Shown piece by piece: positions 56,176-64,000 of a stretch of DNA of 64,000 nt. Source of the stretch: JBBDLF01 sp040879025 (GTDB lineage: Bacteria > Pseudomonadota > Gammaproteobacteria > Pseudomonadales > Pseudohongiellaceae); NCBI GenBank assembly GCA_040879025.1, contig JBBDLF010000001.1, positions 146,714-210,713 of the forward strand. Direction: 5' to 3'. The position numbers were made by a program, and so were the translations under genes. Each line of letters begins with the position of its first letter. Positions within the stretch are counted from its first letter, which is position 1. The notes beneath the pieces are model-generated. The model worked only from the letters and a program-made list of their open reading frames with translations. It did not search any database and was not told where the DNA came from.

Positions 56176-57507
56176 TTACTGGTTAAACATATCGCCAAGC
56201 GGAAATTCCTGTTCATTGACCACCAGCGTGCCGTTGTGAAGATCGCCGCGAATCAGAATGCGACCGTTTTCGGGAACCAGAATGCCCTCCCGGATATAGG
56301 GCGTTACCATGCCCGCAAGCGGACTGCGACCCATGGCCATTTCGTCGACATCCAGCTCAACGGAGGCGGTCAGCGCCTCAAACAATTCAGCGGGCGGGAC
56401 ATTATCAAATCGCCTGGCACCGGCTATTCCTGCCCAGTTGACTTGTATGCTGACCCGATGCTCGCCGTCGTAGGCATTGGTCTGCAGTCGGCTGATCAGT
56501 TCCATCGGATTCTGCAGCAGATTGCTTTCCATATTGCTGATCAACACGTCAGTGCCAAATCCCTGGCTATTCACGTTGCCAAGGTTTTCAGCCAGCAGGT
56601 AGTAGCCTTCCGCGAGTTCGCGATCGATATCGTTCAATTCCGTGCGCCAGCTAAACGTACTCAACGGCACCACGCCTTCCACATTGTCAATGTGAATGCT
56701 GTGCCTTGCGGCCAGCTGTTCCTGTTGGGGCGAACTGTAATTCAAAGAGGATTCCATCACCATGCCGGTGATGGATAGCCTGGCCGGCATGGTGCTGCTT
56801 ATCGATGGTATCTCCATGCTGCCGCTCACCGGCGCGACAAGCTGGTCGCTGGCTTCAAAGCGCGACTCCGCCCGGGAGGGCGCGATCTGCAAATCAAAAG
56901 GTTCAGAAGCCACATCCAGTGACAGCTGGCCCGTTTCCACGAGAAAACCCCGCAAGCTGTCGCCGACGAATGTGATGGAACCATCAAGACCACCAAACTG
57001 AATGCTTCCCTGGACGTCTGAATATTCATAAGCGCCAAGTGTCACACCCAACATGAGGGTTTGGTCAAACCCCGCGAGCATGTATCCATCCAGCACGGGT
57101 AACGGCGTATCGGTGGGAATTTCAGCGCGCAGTTCCTCCGCGCCGGGTCCGCCCAGTGTGGGAGTGATATCCGCGGAGGCCAAACCCCATTTCAATCCTT
57201 CGCGGGTAAACAGTACCGGTCCGTGTCGGATATCCATATCCAGCAGTAGCGTAACGGGTTCGGCTGTCATTTCCAGCAACGGGAGAAACTCCACCTGAAG
57301 CTGGGCGGTGCTGTTGAACCACCCGCGCTGGAAGGCGGAGCCGGTGACCCGCACCTGGCTTTGTTCCGGCGGCGGCACCAGTTCGATCACTGAATCAACG
57401 GTGGCGCTGTGGATGCTGCCGCCGATGATGCCGGGAACGACGAGCAGAGCGATCACGACGATGATGGTCACTAACGCGACGATGAAATTTCTGCTGTTGA
57501 TTTTCAT
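56176..57507 (-). CDS. DUF945 (YdgA-like) family protein
   Basis: A 443-residue protein anchored by an N-terminal helix (NFIVALVTIIVVIALLVVPGIIGG) with a large periplasmic part. The start at 57507 was chosen because the longer frame adds 19 residues that break the signal. Regions such as DIRHGPVLFTREGLKWGLASA and FDNVPPAELFEALTASVELDV, and a C-terminal IREGILVPENGRILIRGDLHNGTLVVN, fit the DUF945 family. Function of the family is not established; a role at the cell envelope is possible. It is convergent with trmJ. Confidence 0.8.
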   Translation of the reverse strand: MKINSRNFIVALVTIIVVIALLVVPGIIGGSIHSATVDSVIELVPPPEQSQVRVTGSAFQRGWFNSTAQLQVEFLPLLEMTAEPVTLLLDMDIRHGPVLFTREGLKWGLASADITPTLGGPGAEELRAEIPTDTPLPVLDGYMLAGFDQTLMLGVTLGAYEYSDVQGSIQFGGLDGSITFVGDSLRGFLVETGQLSLDVASEPFDLQIAPSRAESRFEASDQLVAPVSGSMEIPSISSTMPARLSITGMVMESSLNYSSPQQEQLAARHSIHIDNVEGVVPLSTFSWRTELNDIDRELAEGYYLLAENLGNVNSQGFGTDVLISNMESNLLQNPMELISRLQTNAYDGEHRVSIQVNWAGIAGARRFDNVPPAELFEALTASVELDVDEMAMGRSPLAGMVTPYIREGILVPENGRILIRGDLHNGTLVVNEQEFPLGDMFNQ

Positions 57508-57568
57508 GGTGTCCCCGGCGGCAATCAGGATGAAGTATGAAAGTAGTCGTGAGAGAGGACTCACTATA

Positions 57569-58240
57569 TCAGGTCCGTTTTCGCCCGGCTATTTGCGACC
57601 GGCGCGTCGCAGGCGTCACTTTGTACGCGCAGCGCCGCGCGCCGTCCAGCAGGTAATCGGTGCGCTGGATACTGACCTGTTCGCCGAGCAGTTGCTGGAA
57701 CATCGCCAGTTCGCAGTGGCACAGCTGTCGACAGGCGGCCGCGGCGGCGCGCACGGGACAATGGTTTTCAATCAACAGCCAGGCTCCGTCCGGCAACAAC
57801 CGGACTTCCGCCATATAGCCGTCTTCACTGCGAAGCCGGGCCAGACAGTGCAGCTGTTGCTCCAGCGTTTGTTCCGCCTGGTCAAGCAGCGTCTGATAAT
57901 GTTCAAAATAACGGCGGGCGGTGGCGTCCGCCAGTTCATTAAGTCGATCCTCTCCCAGGCTTTCCCTTATCACGGCGATCAAGTCCACGGCAAGCCCGGC
58001 ATGGCTGTCATCAAAGCGCCGGTGGCCGGCCGCGGTCAGGGTCCACAGATGCACGGGTCTGCCTCGGGGTTGTTTTTCCTCCCGGTTACGCTCCACCAAC
58101 TGCCGCTTCTCCAGCGCGGCCATATGCTGGCGGATACCCATCGTGGTCATTCCCAGATGTCTGGCCAATATCCTGACCGACTGGGGCCCGCGGAGCTTGA
58201 GGCGTTGCAACAGGTGTTGCTGGCTTTGAGAAAGGTCCAT
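57569..58240 (-). CDS. SufR-like winged-helix regulator with clustered cysteines
   Basis: A 223-residue regulator starting MDLSQSQQHLLQRLKLRG. The winged helix-turn-helix is at residues 12-75 (SVRILARHLGMTTMGIRQHMAALEKRQLV). The C-terminal half has a cysteine set, C161 in ENHCPV, C170, C174 and C176 in CRQLCHC, and C204 in DGARRCAYKV, which follows the layout of SufR-type Fe-S-binding repressors. Such regulators sense iron-sulfur status. It is divergent from putP, and two near-identical palindromes lie between them, so self-regulation and putP control are likely. The metal or cluster type is not proven. Confidence 0.75.
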   Translation of the reverse strand: MDLSQSQQHLLQRLKLRGPQSVRILARHLGMTTMGIRQHMAALEKRQLVERNREEKQPRGRPVHLWTLTAAGHRRFDDSHAGLAVDLIAVIRESLGEDRLNELADATARRYFEHYQTLLDQAEQTLEQQLHCLARLRSEDGYMAEVRLLPDGAWLLIENHCPVRAAAAACRQLCHCELAMFQQLLGEQVSIQRTDYLLDGARRCAYKVTPATRRSQIAGRKRT

Positions 58241-58265
58241 AGCAGGGACTATCGACCAATAAAAC

Positions 58266-58278
58266 AAAGTATTTACTT
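58266..58278. promoter_or_regulatory. Operator copy 2 in the regulator/putP intergenic region
   Basis: AAAGTATTTACTT matches operator copy 1 (AAAGTAGTAACTT) at 11 of 13 positions. It lies 26 bp upstream of the regulator start codon, a place suited to repression of that gene. Confidence 0.5.
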
Positions 58279-58299
58279 ATTTATATCAATGTTAACAAT

Positions 58300-58323
58300 A
58301 TACTAAAGTAGTAACTTTAGTAT
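58300..58323. promoter_or_regulatory. Operator copy 1: 10-bp perfect palindrome
   Basis: ATACTAAAGT (58300-58309) and ACTTTAGTAT (58314-58323) are exact inverted repeats separated by AGTA. The core is repeated at 58266-58278, 39 bp away. It lies 100 bp upstream of putP, and a TATACT -10-like sequence (58299-58304) overlaps it. Likely the binding site of the divergent regulator. Confidence 0.6.
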
Positions 58324-58422
58324 CAGAGAAAGCAAACTGTTTGGTAGCATGGCAAATCTGACACCGAGGAAAGCGCTGGAACACCAAGCAAGGTCCGAAA
58401 AGGCCAAAAACGAGCCCAACCA

Positions 58423-59871
58423 ATGAATTCCAATCTGCCGGTACTGCTGAGCTTTGTTCTTTACCTTGCGTTGATTCTGGTCATCGGTCTGAAGGCCTAC
58501 GGCCGCACACACGATATCGGCGATTACATACTGGGCGGTCGCAAACTGGGTTCCATGGTGACGGCATTGAGCGCGGGCGCTTCGGATATGTCAGGCTGGC
58601 TTCTGCTTGGGCTACCTGGCGCCATTTACCTGGCCGGTATCAGCGAAATCTGGATTGGCATTGGGCTGGTAATTGGCGCTTACCTCAACTGGCTGTTCGT
58701 GGCCCGACCCCTGCGTATCAGCAGTCAGCGTCTGAGCGACTCGCTGACACTGCCCGATTACTTCGAAAACCGGTTCGGCGACCGCAACCGTTGGCTGAGA
58801 GTTTTGTCAGCCCTGGTTATTCTGTTGTTTTTTACGTTTTATACCGCGTCGGGGCTGGTGGGTGGCGCCATCCTGTTCGAGACCACGTTTGATTTGAATT
58901 ATTTTCTCGCACTGGGCGCCGGCTCTCTGATTATCGTTGTTTATACTTTCGTCGGCGGATTCCTCGCGGTCAGTTGGACCGATGCGCTGCAGGCCTTGCT
59001 TATGCTCGCTGCGCTTATTGTAGCCCCGCTGGCCGTGATTGCCGGCGCCGGCGGAGCGGGGCAGGTGTGGGAGGCGATGCGCGCCGCCAATCCGCAGAGT
59101 ACGGTATTGTTTACCGGTGCCGGAGCCATGAGCCTGATTTCCCTGCTTGCCTGGGGATTGGGTTACATGGGACAGCCCCATATTCTGGCCCGTTTCATGG
59201 CCATAGAGCACCCTGACCGGGTGCCGGTGGCGCGACGCATCGCGATGAGCTGGATGGTGCTGGTTCTGGCGGGCAGTGTGCTAACCGGGCTGGCTGGTAT
59301 CGCGTATTTCAGTGAACAGCCGCTGGCCAACCCCGAGACTGTATTTATCGCCCTCAGTCAGGCGCTGTTCAACCCCTGGGTGGCAGGTCTGATCACCGCG
59401 GCAATTCTTAGCGCCATTATGTCCACGATCGACTCCCAGTTACTGGTATCGTCCAGTGTGATCAGCGAAGATTTTTACCGGGTATTCATCCGTCCCCGGG
59501 CGAGCCGGAAAGAGCTGCTTCTGGTCAGCCGCCTGGCCGTTGTGGTTATCGCCGCGTTTGCAGTTGTTATTGCGGCCGACCCGGACAGCCGCGTACTGGA
59601 TCTGGTCAGTTATGCCTGGGCCGGTTTCGGCGCCGCCTTCGGTCCGGCCATTTTGCTGTCGCTGTACTGGCCACGGATGACCTCGTGGGGGGCTTTCGGC
59701 GGTATCATCACCGGTGCGGCAACCGTCGTGGTCTGGGCCAATCTGTCAGGTGGATGGTTTGACCTGTATGAAATTATCCCGGGCTTTATTTTGTCCGGCA
59801 CCGCCATTTATTTCATCACGGTTGGCAGTTCACAGCGCGAAGATGAAACCCGTGTCGGTTCTTTGACCTGA
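58423..59871 (+). CDS. putP: Sodium/proline symporter PutP
   Basis: Imports proline with sodium. The 482-residue SSS-family protein has about 13 helices and the PutP signature DYILGGRKLGSMVTALSAGASDMSGWLLLGLPGAIYL, abridged as TALSAGASDMSGWLL. Later regions (SYAWAGFGAAFGPAILLSLYWPRMT) also fit PutP. No proline dehydrogenase gene is adjacent, so the usual putA partner is absent. The ribosome-binding site is poor. It is divergent from the Cys-rich regulator. Confidence 0.93.
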   Translation: MNSNLPVLLSFVLYLALILVIGLKAYGRTHDIGDYILGGRKLGSMVTALSAGASDMSGWLLLGLPGAIYLAGISEIWIGIGLVIGAYLNWLFVARPLRISSQRLSDSLTLPDYFENRFGDRNRWLRVLSALVILLFFTFYTASGLVGGAILFETTFDLNYFLALGAGSLIIVVYTFVGGFLAVSWTDALQALLMLAALIVAPLAVIAGAGGAGQVWEAMRAANPQSTVLFTGAGAMSLISLLAWGLGYMGQPHILARFMAIEHPDRVPVARRIAMSWMVLVLAGSVLTGLAGIAYFSEQPLANPETVFIALSQALFNPWVAGLITAAILSAIMSTIDSQLLVSSSVISEDFYRVFIRPRASRKELLLVSRLAVVVIAAFAVVIAADPDSRVLDLVSYAWAGFGAAFGPAILLSLYWPRMTSWGAFGGIITGAATVVVWANLSGGWFDLYEIIPGFILSGTAIYFITVGSSQREDETRVGSLT

Positions 59872-59935
59872 AACGCACATAACAGGCTAAACTGTTGCGA
59901 CGGCAGCTAAATCACGGAGGACGGCCAGCCCCGTT

Positions 59936-61276
59936 GTGAAAAGTTATATACCCTTTGTCAAGGATCACTGGGCGCCACTCGCCTTCGGATTTCTCGCTAT
60001 TTTCTGGGGTAATTTCGGGCAGACCTTTTTTATCGGGCTGTTCAGTGCGTCCATTCAGCAATCCCTTGCGTTGTCGTCCAGCGCCTACGGTTTTGCCTAT
60101 TCACTGGCCACGCTGGCCAGCGCATTCACCATCATCTGGGCAGGCGGCCTCATCGATCGCGTTTCCCTTAAAGTCTATACCGCGGCTGTTTGTCTGGGCC
60201 TGGCGGTGGCGGCGGCTATCATGTCGCAGGTTTTCAATCTGACCACGCTGATTATCGGGTTTTACGGCCTGCGCCTTTTTGGTCAGGCACTGCTGCCCCA
60301 CACGGGGTCGACCACCACCGCGCGGGCTTTCGAACTCAATCGCGGCAAGGCCCTGAGCATTGCTTCGTCCGGCGTTCCGGCCGGTGAGATAGTGCTGCCC
60401 CTGCTGGGGATCGCCATGATCGGCAGCCTGGGATGGCAGAATACATTTTTGACGATTGCCCTGGTGGTTGTCTTTCTGGTGCTGCCGATGATGCTGTACG
60501 TGGTTTCCTGTTCCGGACTGCGGCAATCGCCGTTCAGAGCGACAAACACCGTGTCCTCCACGAATTCTCGCGAGGACACTCTCCTGAATCCTTCGGCGCG
60601 GCCTTCACCACCGTCTTCCCCGCAGCCTTCCCCGCAGCCTTCTCCCCAATCTCCTCCCCAATCTCCCCCAAAAGCAGGCGGCGCGCGCAGGGCGCTTTTG
60701 TTCGACGACCGTTATTGGCTGGCGCTGCCGGGCCTGATGGCCGGACCGTTCATCATTACCGGCATATTTATTCATCAGGATTTTATTATCAGCAGCAAAG
60801 GCTGGACGCCCGCATGGTTCGCCGCCTGTTTCGTTGTCTACGGCGTTATGCACTGGATCAGCTCATTGATCGCCGGGGTGCTCGTCGACCGCTTCCGCGC
60901 GGTGAACCTGTTGCCCTATTATTTGCTGCCGATGGCCATCGCGTTGCTGGTGCTGGCATTTCTGGAGGGCGACTGGGTCGCGTTGGCATTGATGTCGCTC
61001 CTCGCTATGAGCATTGGCAGCAGCCCACCCATAACAGGTTCGTTATGGCCAGAGATTTACGGTATAAGCAGCATCGGCACGTTGCGGTCCATGAACATCG
61101 CCATCATGGTATTCGCCACGGCGTTGTCGCCTGCTCTGTACGGGTTTTTGATCGATCAACAAACCAGCCTGACCTGGATCTTTGGAGGCAGCGCTGTCTA
61201 TCTGCTTCTCGCCTGCGTGTTGTTCAGCTTTTCCTACACGGCCCGGCCGGAAAAACATGCCATTGCACTGCGTTAA
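59936..61276 (+). CDS. MFS transporter with a repetitive proline-rich central loop
   Basis: A 446-residue major facilitator transporter starting GTG, with about 12 helices. The N-terminal half has an FGQTFFIGLFSASIQQ start, and the second half includes WTPAWFAACFVVYGVMHW. The loop after helix 6, about residues 221-246, is Ser/Pro/Gln-rich and is encoded by 12-bp tandem units. GGAGG at 59916-59920 is a little far from GTG. The substrate cannot be assigned. Confidence 0.83.
   Translation: MKSYIPFVKDHWAPLAFGFLAIFWGNFGQTFFIGLFSASIQQSLALSSSAYGFAYSLATLASAFTIIWAGGLIDRVSLKVYTAAVCLGLAVAAAIMSQVFNLTTLIIGFYGLRLFGQALLPHTGSTTTARAFELNRGKALSIASSGVPAGEIVLPLLGIAMIGSLGWQNTFLTIALVVVFLVLPMMLYVVSCSGLRQSPFRATNTVSSTNSREDTLLNPSARPSPPSSPQPSPQPSPQSPPQSPPKAGGARRALLFDDRYWLALPGLMAGPFIITGIFIHQDFIISSKGWTPAWFAACFVVYGVMHWISSLIAGVLVDRFRAVNLLPYYLLPMAIALLVLAFLEGDWVALALMSLLAMSIGSSPPITGSLWPEIYGISSIGTLRSMNIAIMVFATALSPALYGFLIDQQTSLTWIFGGSAVYLLLACVLFSFSYTARPEKHAIALR
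60615..60674. repeat. Five 12-bp tandem units inside the MFS gene
   Basis: Units CTTCCCCGCAGC (60615-60626 and 60627-60638), CTTCTCCCCAAT (60639-60650), CTCCTCCCCAAT (60651-60662) and a degenerate fifth (60663-60674). Each is four codons, so copy changes stay in frame. They encode SPQP-like and SPPQ-like tetrapeptides in a cytoplasmic loop. Confidence 0.85.
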
Positions 61277-61280
61277 TGTT

Positions 61281-61778
61281 TCAGGGGGGTGTATCACCGG
61301 CAACATTCAGGGCCGGTCGCAGCATCTCGAGATGAGGAATGCCATCTTCAAGGTAGGGCTTCGACACGCTGGCAAACCCAAGGCTTTGATAGAACCGTTC
61401 CAGATATTGCTGAGCGGAGATACGAATCGCCCGGCCGGGGTAGTGTTCGTTGCACAGCACAATAGCCTGTTCGGTGAGCGATCTACCGTGACCACTGCCG
61501 CGGTGTCCGGCAGCGCAAACCACGCGCCCGATCGACGGTTCCGGGAAGCGTGTGCCGGGAGGGGTGATACGCGCGTAGCACACCATGACATGATCGAGCC
61601 ATCCCATCAGATGCAGCGAATGTTGATCAAGATTGTCGAGATCCTGATACACACCATTCTGCTCTACGATGAATGTCTCGGCACGCAGCCGCAACGCCTG
61701 ATAGAGCGCCTCGACATTCAGTTTGTCAAACGGCGCACTGGTAAACTGAAGCGTGTTTGTTATTGTATTATCAGACAC
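61281..61778 (-). CDS. GNAT acetyltransferase (ElaA-like)
   Basis: A 165-residue acetyl-CoA-dependent N-acetyltransferase. I choose GTG at 61778 (VSDNTITNTLQFTSAPFDKL) because it leaves the normal ElaA-type core: NVEALYQALRLRAETFIVEQNGVYQDLDNLD, here abridged LRLRAETFIVEQNGVYQDLD, then RVVCAAGHRGSGHGRSLTEQ with the Q/RxxGxG/A acetyl-CoA loop, and FYQSLGFASVSKPYLEDGIPH. The longer frame reaches into the divergent gene. The substrate is unknown. It is divergent from the outer-membrane gene, starts 29 bp apart. Confidence 0.86.
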   Translation of the reverse strand: MSDNTITNTLQFTSAPFDKLNVEALYQALRLRAETFIVEQNGVYQDLDNLDQHSLHLMGWLDHVMVCYARITPPGTRFPEPSIGRVVCAAGHRGSGHGRSLTEQAIVLCNEHYPGRAIRISAQQYLERFYQSLGFASVSKPYLEDGIPHLEMLRPALNVAGDTPP

Positions 61779-61807
61779 AGGTTTCTCGATTTCGGGATGA
61801 GGTAGGC

Positions 61808-63091
61808 ATGGTAACCAAACGAGAGAGAAAAGAGGAGTGGCCGGTGTTGTCCGGAAGTCGTCACTTGCTTGCATACACCCTGACCGTGATGGTTGTTCCC
61901 GGCAGCGTAGCTCCCGTGCAGGCGTCGCCCCCGGACATCTGGTCCACGCCGCATCCGCTGCGGCTGGAAGCGATAACCACGGGACGGGATTACCAGTTCA
62001 ACCGGGAAAGCTTTATGCACCGTTTCGGATATCGCCATTTGTCATCTTTTCCCGCCGCCGGAGAGGACGGCCTGGCCGGCACCGGTGGAAGCGTGACGGG
62101 TGATGAATTGTATGTGGATATCAGTTTGCAGAAAACCCTGTTGTTCGATGATGAACGCTTTGGCATTATCGGCAGAATGCAACGCCGCGAAGACTTCGAC
62201 GGCAGTTTCGACCGGCAGCTGATCGGGATAACAGGTCGTATCAACGACTGGGATTTCTCATTCCTTGCCGACCCTGCCGGTAACAAGGAGCGGGTGGCGT
62301 TGCAGTACGAGGCCAACTGGCGCCCTGATGAAAGCCGGTTTCTGCGACTGGCATTGATTCAGCCGGACAGTCTGTACAACGACAAGGCGCCCAATGACAA
62401 CCGCTATGACCAAAATCCGATCACCGCTTTTCTGCATTACCGGCAACCGCTGGCCGGCAACGGACGAGTGGAAACCGCGATAAACTATTCACCCCAGGCC
62501 GTGTATGAAAACAACGCGCGGGGCTTCTCGATAGACGCCGAACAGTTGCGAGTGATGGCCGCGATGGAATTACCGGTTACGCGTCAATGGTCCAGCGAAG
62601 TGAGGATCGAACTGGAACGCTCACAACGCGATTTTGCGCCGATCGGTCCAGGTACCGTCCCGGGGGACAATTTTGACCGGCGTATGGAGCATGTTATCTG
62701 GTCGCTGCAATCGTCCGACCATCCCTGGTTGCCGCAACTGGGTGTGCGCTATCTGAATCTGGACGAGAGCGGCTGGCTCGGCACGGGCCTCGCGGCCGAT
62801 GGAATCAATACCCGCCGGGAAGTCGGTTTCTTCGCCGGGGTAACTTTCAGAACCGGCGACAATCACTGGTGGGAGCCGATGGTTCACGGAGCCCGGGTGG
62901 ACTATACCAGCGAGTTTCCTGACAACCCCGAATATTACCGCGACCGGGATGAGTTTATGGCCAAACTGAATCTGCCGTGGCGTGTGGTTGTCAATCGCGA
63001 AGCCGGCGCGGTGCTAACGCTGAACCCCACGTTCCGGCTGCATCGCCCGGGGTTCGGTGGGGGAAATATCCAGCTTCACTGGCCGTTTTGA
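61808..63091 (+). CDS. Outer-membrane beta-barrel-like protein, function unknown
   Basis: A 427-residue protein. The signal peptide (LLAYTLTVMVVPGSVAPVQA) ends near residue 40, and the chain ends in LHWPF, an aromatic C-terminus typical of outer-membrane barrels. Repeating amphipathic segments such as FSFLADPAGNKERVALQYEANW, ALIQPDSLYND and ITAFLHYRQPLAGNGRVETAINY support a barrel. I recognise no family. GAGGTAGGC precedes the ATG at 61808. It may be cotranscribed with msrB, 70 bp downstream. Confidence 0.72.
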   Translation: MVTKRERKEEWPVLSGSRHLLAYTLTVMVVPGSVAPVQASPPDIWSTPHPLRLEAITTGRDYQFNRESFMHRFGYRHLSSFPAAGEDGLAGTGGSVTGDELYVDISLQKTLLFDDERFGIIGRMQRREDFDGSFDRQLIGITGRINDWDFSFLADPAGNKERVALQYEANWRPDESRFLRLALIQPDSLYNDKAPNDNRYDQNPITAFLHYRQPLAGNGRVETAINYSPQAVYENNARGFSIDAEQLRVMAAMELPVTRQWSSEVRIELERSQRDFAPIGPGTVPGDNFDRRMEHVIWSLQSSDHPWLPQLGVRYLNLDESGWLGTGLAADGINTRREVGFFAGVTFRTGDNHWWEPMVHGARVDYTSEFPDNPEYYRDRDEFMAKLNLPWRVVVNREAGAVLTLNPTFRLHRPGFGGGNIQLHWPF

Positions 63092-63161
63092 ACAGGGTAG
63101 GTCGCAATTCGCCAAACGCGAGCGCATAATATTGATGTACTGAGGCAATGGCACACAACGG

Positions 63162-63644
63162 ATGAAACGACGAAGTCTCCTGATTGCCGCCGGCGGAGCG
63201 ATGCTGCTTCCCGCGTTCGGGCGCCGCACTCTGGCCCACGAGGCGGACGTAAAGCCGGTATTGCGCACGGAAGAGGAGTGGTGGGACCTGTTGAGCCCCG
63301 AGCAGTACGCGATTCTGCGCGCCGGTGAAACCGAAGACCCCGGCTCCAGCGCCCTGAACGCGGAATACCGCCAGGGCATTTACCGCTGCGCAGCCTGCGA
63401 TCTGGATTTGTTCCGCTCCGAATGGAAATACAACAGCCGCACCGGCTGGCCCAGTTTCTTCGATGCCATACCCGGGCATCTGCAGGAACACCGCATCATT
63501 CTGTCCTACTTTACCCCGATCGAATACAAATGCGCCCGCTGCGGCGGCCATCACGGCCACCTGTTCGACGATGGCCCGGAACCCACCGGCAAACGCTACT
63601 GCAATAACGGCAAGGTGCTGACGTTCATCCCCGATGAAGCCTGA
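63162..63644 (+). CDS. msrB: Exported peptide-methionine (R)-S-oxide reductase
   Basis: Repairs oxidised methionine R-sulfoxide in proteins. The 160-residue protein has an RR-containing signal (MKRRSLLIAAGGAMLLPAFG), suggesting export, perhaps by Tat. The zinc site is CAAC (C76, C79) and CARC (C124, C127), and the catalytic cysteine is C147 in KRYCNNGKVL. The recycling context of the cysteine differs slightly from the common RYCINSASL. Other motifs GWPSFFDAIPG are typical. Secreted MsrB proteins protect periplasmic proteins, which fits the exposed oxidative enzymes. Confidence 0.92.
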   Translation: MKRRSLLIAAGGAMLLPAFGRRTLAHEADVKPVLRTEEEWWDLLSPEQYAILRAGETEDPGSSALNAEYRQGIYRCAACDLDLFRSEWKYNSRTGWPSFFDAIPGHLQEHRIILSYFTPIEYKCARCGGHHGHLFDDGPEPTGKRYCNNGKVLTFIPDEA

Positions 63645-63669
63645 GGCCCGGGGTTCCGGATTCCGGGCC
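63645..63669 (+). terminator. Stem-loop after msrB, possible terminator
   Basis: GGCCCGG (63645-63651) pairs with CCGGGCC (63663-63669) around an 11-nt loop, starting one base after the msrB stop. No U-tract follows, so termination strength is uncertain. Confidence 0.35.
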
Positions 63670-63676
63670 CGGTTGC

Positions 63677-63682
63677 TATAAT
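63677..63682 (+). promoter_or_regulatory. -10 element of tRNA-Arg(CCT)
   Basis: A perfect TATAAT lies 30 bp before the tRNA gene, at a usual distance. A TTCCGG at 63654-63659 with 17-bp spacing is a weak -35. Confidence 0.5.
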
Positions 63683-63712
63683 CCGCCCTCGCCAGACCAC
63701 GTCTCACCCAAC

Positions 63713-63789
63713 GCCCCGGTGGCACAGCTGGATAGCGCGGCCCCCTCCTAAGGGGCAGGTCGCAGGTTCAAATCCTGCCCGGGGCACCA
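63713..63789 (+). tRNA. tRNA-Arg(CCT)
   Basis: A 77-nt gene with acceptor GCCCCGG/CCGGGGC, discriminator A and an encoded CCA. The anticodon stem GCCCC/GGGGC encloses CTCCTAA, giving CCT, which reads AGG. The T-arm has GGTTCAAATCC. It is near the window end with no integrase visible. Confidence 0.95.
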
Positions 63790-64000
63790 AACAGTTATTC
63801 GGCAACATCCAACCAGGGTTAGGATTTAAAGGCAATCAGTATAAAATACCGCTTTCTGTAATCTGCAAACCAACACCATGTGGGAAAAAATCAGGAAATA
63901 CCAATCGCTACAGTGGACTGCAAGTTGCTGGTGCGTAGGCGTCCTCGGTGTTTGTCAACAAAGATGTCGCGTTCATTGATTATGCAGCCTTAGCCAATGA
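63790..64000 (+). other. Window end after tRNA-Arg(CCT), no supported gene
   Basis: The last 211 bp are AT-richer than the preceding genes. A 33-codon frame (63878-63979) starting MWEKIRKYQSL has no ribosome-binding site and is not called. Confidence 0.4.

Noticed and set aside
57308..58306. 332-codon plus-strand frame
   Set aside because: It runs antisense across the ends of the DUF945 gene and the regulator gene, both supported by motifs.
60433..61335. 300-codon plus-strand frame inside the MFS region
   Set aside because: Shifted reading of the MFS gene, with arginine-rich composition typical of an off-frame.
1..64000. CRISPR arrays, transposases, integrases and riboswitches
   Set aside because: No regularly spaced repeats, transposase or integrase motifs, or conserved riboswitch cores were seen on reading; the 12-bp and 8-bp tandem repeats have no spacers.

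Overview
The window looks like chromosome of a free-living, probably marine, gammaproteobacterium. Housekeeping neighbourhoods with the usual gammaproteobacterial order support this: lysC-csrA with tRNA-Ser(GCT) and tRNA-Arg(ACG), rplU-rpmA-obgE-proB opposite ispB, rpsT opposite murJ, and suhB opposite trmJ. The many exported enzymes, two TonB-dependent receptors, PQQ dehydrogenases and c-type cytochromes suggest an aerobe that oxidises organic substrates in the periplasm. The lineage is inferred from protein resemblance and gene order only. A run of G next to ten N at 46.2 kb shows this is a draft or metagenomic scaffold.

Layout: 0-2.6 kb holds the end of lysC, csrA, two tRNAs and a Sel1-repeat protein. 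2.6-29.4 kb is the accessory and catabolic region. It carries exported hydrolases, a double carboxymuconolactone-decarboxylase-like protein, two multidomain proteins combining a haem-c motif with a copper monooxygenase-like module, two PQQ enzymes, a tandem pair of 'DLQGIW' secreted proteins, a degenerate metallo-beta-lactamase-fold protein, a family III CoA-transferase, a signal-peptide methyltransferase, twin TonB receptors and ETF-ubiquinone oxidoreductase; rimO lies inside it. A plausible but unproven reading is uptake and periplasmic oxidation of an organic compound, then CoA activation and electron delivery to quinone.

29.6-33.9 kb is a tight three-gene operon of unknown function: a gluzincin-like protein with an altered catalytic motif, an exported protein with a TIR-like segment, and a transglutaminase-like TPR lipoprotein. 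33.9-44.4 kb is mostly housekeeping (ispB, ribosomal proteins, obgE, proB, murJ, DAHP synthase, an aminotransferase, folD). 44.5-47.1 kb handles one-carbon and aldehyde chemistry (gloA, class III alcohol dehydrogenase, purU). 47.2-48.8 kb has a rhodanese, a TauE/SafE exporter and a three-repeat exported protein. 49-54.3 kb holds a TetR regulator, acyltransferase, nitroreductase, radical SAM protein and MATE pump.

54.4-64 kb holds a SuhB homologue that has lost two metal ligands, trmJ, a DUF945 protein, a Cys-rich SufR-like regulator divergent from putP with two matching palindromic operators between them, an MFS transporter with an in-frame 12-bp repeat linker, a GNAT enzyme, an outer-membrane protein, an exported MsrB and tRNA-Arg(CCT). 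No CRISPR array, transposase or integrase was seen.
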